DNA from: Pagrus major
Lineage: Eukaryota; Chordata; Actinopteri; Spariformes; Sparidae
DNA length: 64,000 bases
Reading direction: 5' to 3'
Assembly: GCF_040436345.1 (NCBI RefSeq)
Contig: NC_133232.1
Location: forward strand, 26,876,315 to 26,940,314
Part shown: positions 63,900 through 64,000 of the stretch, piece after piece
Position numbering within the stretch: the first letter of the stretch is position 1
Layout: every line of letters begins with the position of its first letter
Position numbers and translations under genes: made by a program
The notes under the pieces: model-generated
Seen by the model: the letters and a program-made list of their open reading frames with translations, nothing else
Database searches by the model: none
Told to the model about the DNA's origin: nothing

Positions 63900-64000
63900 T
63901 TTAAAGAGTTTAATATGGTTAGATGATTCAGTTGTAATCCGAAAGAGAGAGTGGATTTCGGATTACAACTGAATCATCTGATCATATTAAACTCTTTAAA
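63900..64000. repeat. near-perfect 45-bp inverted repeat at the window edge
   Basis: 63900-63944 is the reverse complement of 63956-64000 with two mismatches (near 63917 and 63919) and an 11-bp loop. It may continue past the edge. It lies in an stx3 intron, so the RNA would fold into a long hairpin. Confidence 0.9.

Overview
The window is nuclear DNA of a bony fish, probably a percomorph-like teleost. It carries intron-split vertebrate genes with GT-AG (once GC-AG) borders, AATAAA signals, long (CA)n runs and several dispersed repeats of teleost type. There is no bacterial, plasmid or viral gene content. All coding calls come from splicing exons by eye: borders, reading phase and family alignment were checked by hand, with no transcript evidence.

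Layout, left to right: (1) 814-3968 (+), the 3' half of ssrp1 (FACT subunit; acidic region, HMG box and tail). (2) 8167-14335 (+), a complete 12-exon p2rx3 (ATP-gated channel, 410 aa). (3) 17964-22534 (-), a six-exon gene for a 689-aa low-complexity protein that I do not recognise. It ends in a conserved-looking block with a PP1-docking-like RVHF motif and lies tail to tail with p2rx3. (4) 24715-30041 (+), complete 12-exon rad9a (391 aa, 9-1-1 clamp). (5) 30609-40141 (-), a TBC1D10-family Rab GAP, best called tbc1d10c by position. It has a 984-aa acidic tail in one exon with two sets of internal repeats and a C-terminal PDZ-ligand-like ESYF. It converges on rad9a with poly(A) signals about 40 bp apart. 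(6) 42222-43752 (+), complete ndufs8 (complex I TYKY subunit, 212 aa), head to head with tbc1d10c. (7) 45217-47085 (+), complete ran (220 or 216 aa) with an unusual N-terminus. (8) 50560 to beyond the right edge (+), stx3, a t-SNARE, with two similar alternative versions of exon 9; its membrane-anchor exons lie outside the window.

The genes do not form one pathway: chromatin remodelling, ATP sensing, DNA-damage checkpoint, Rab GAP, respiration, nuclear transport and exocytosis sit side by side. The shared theme is conserved synteny: ssrp1-p2rx3 and rad9a-tbc1d10c-ndufs8, with stx3, match neighbourhoods on human 11q12-q13, whereas ran is on another human chromosome and looks like an insertion into, or rearrangement of, this block.

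The most interesting items are the stx3 mutually exclusive exon pair, the unidentified RVHF protein, the giant repeat-bearing TBC1D10 tail with its GC-AG intron, and two palindromic elements (16200-16537 and 63900-64000). I found no previously undescribed multi-gene system.
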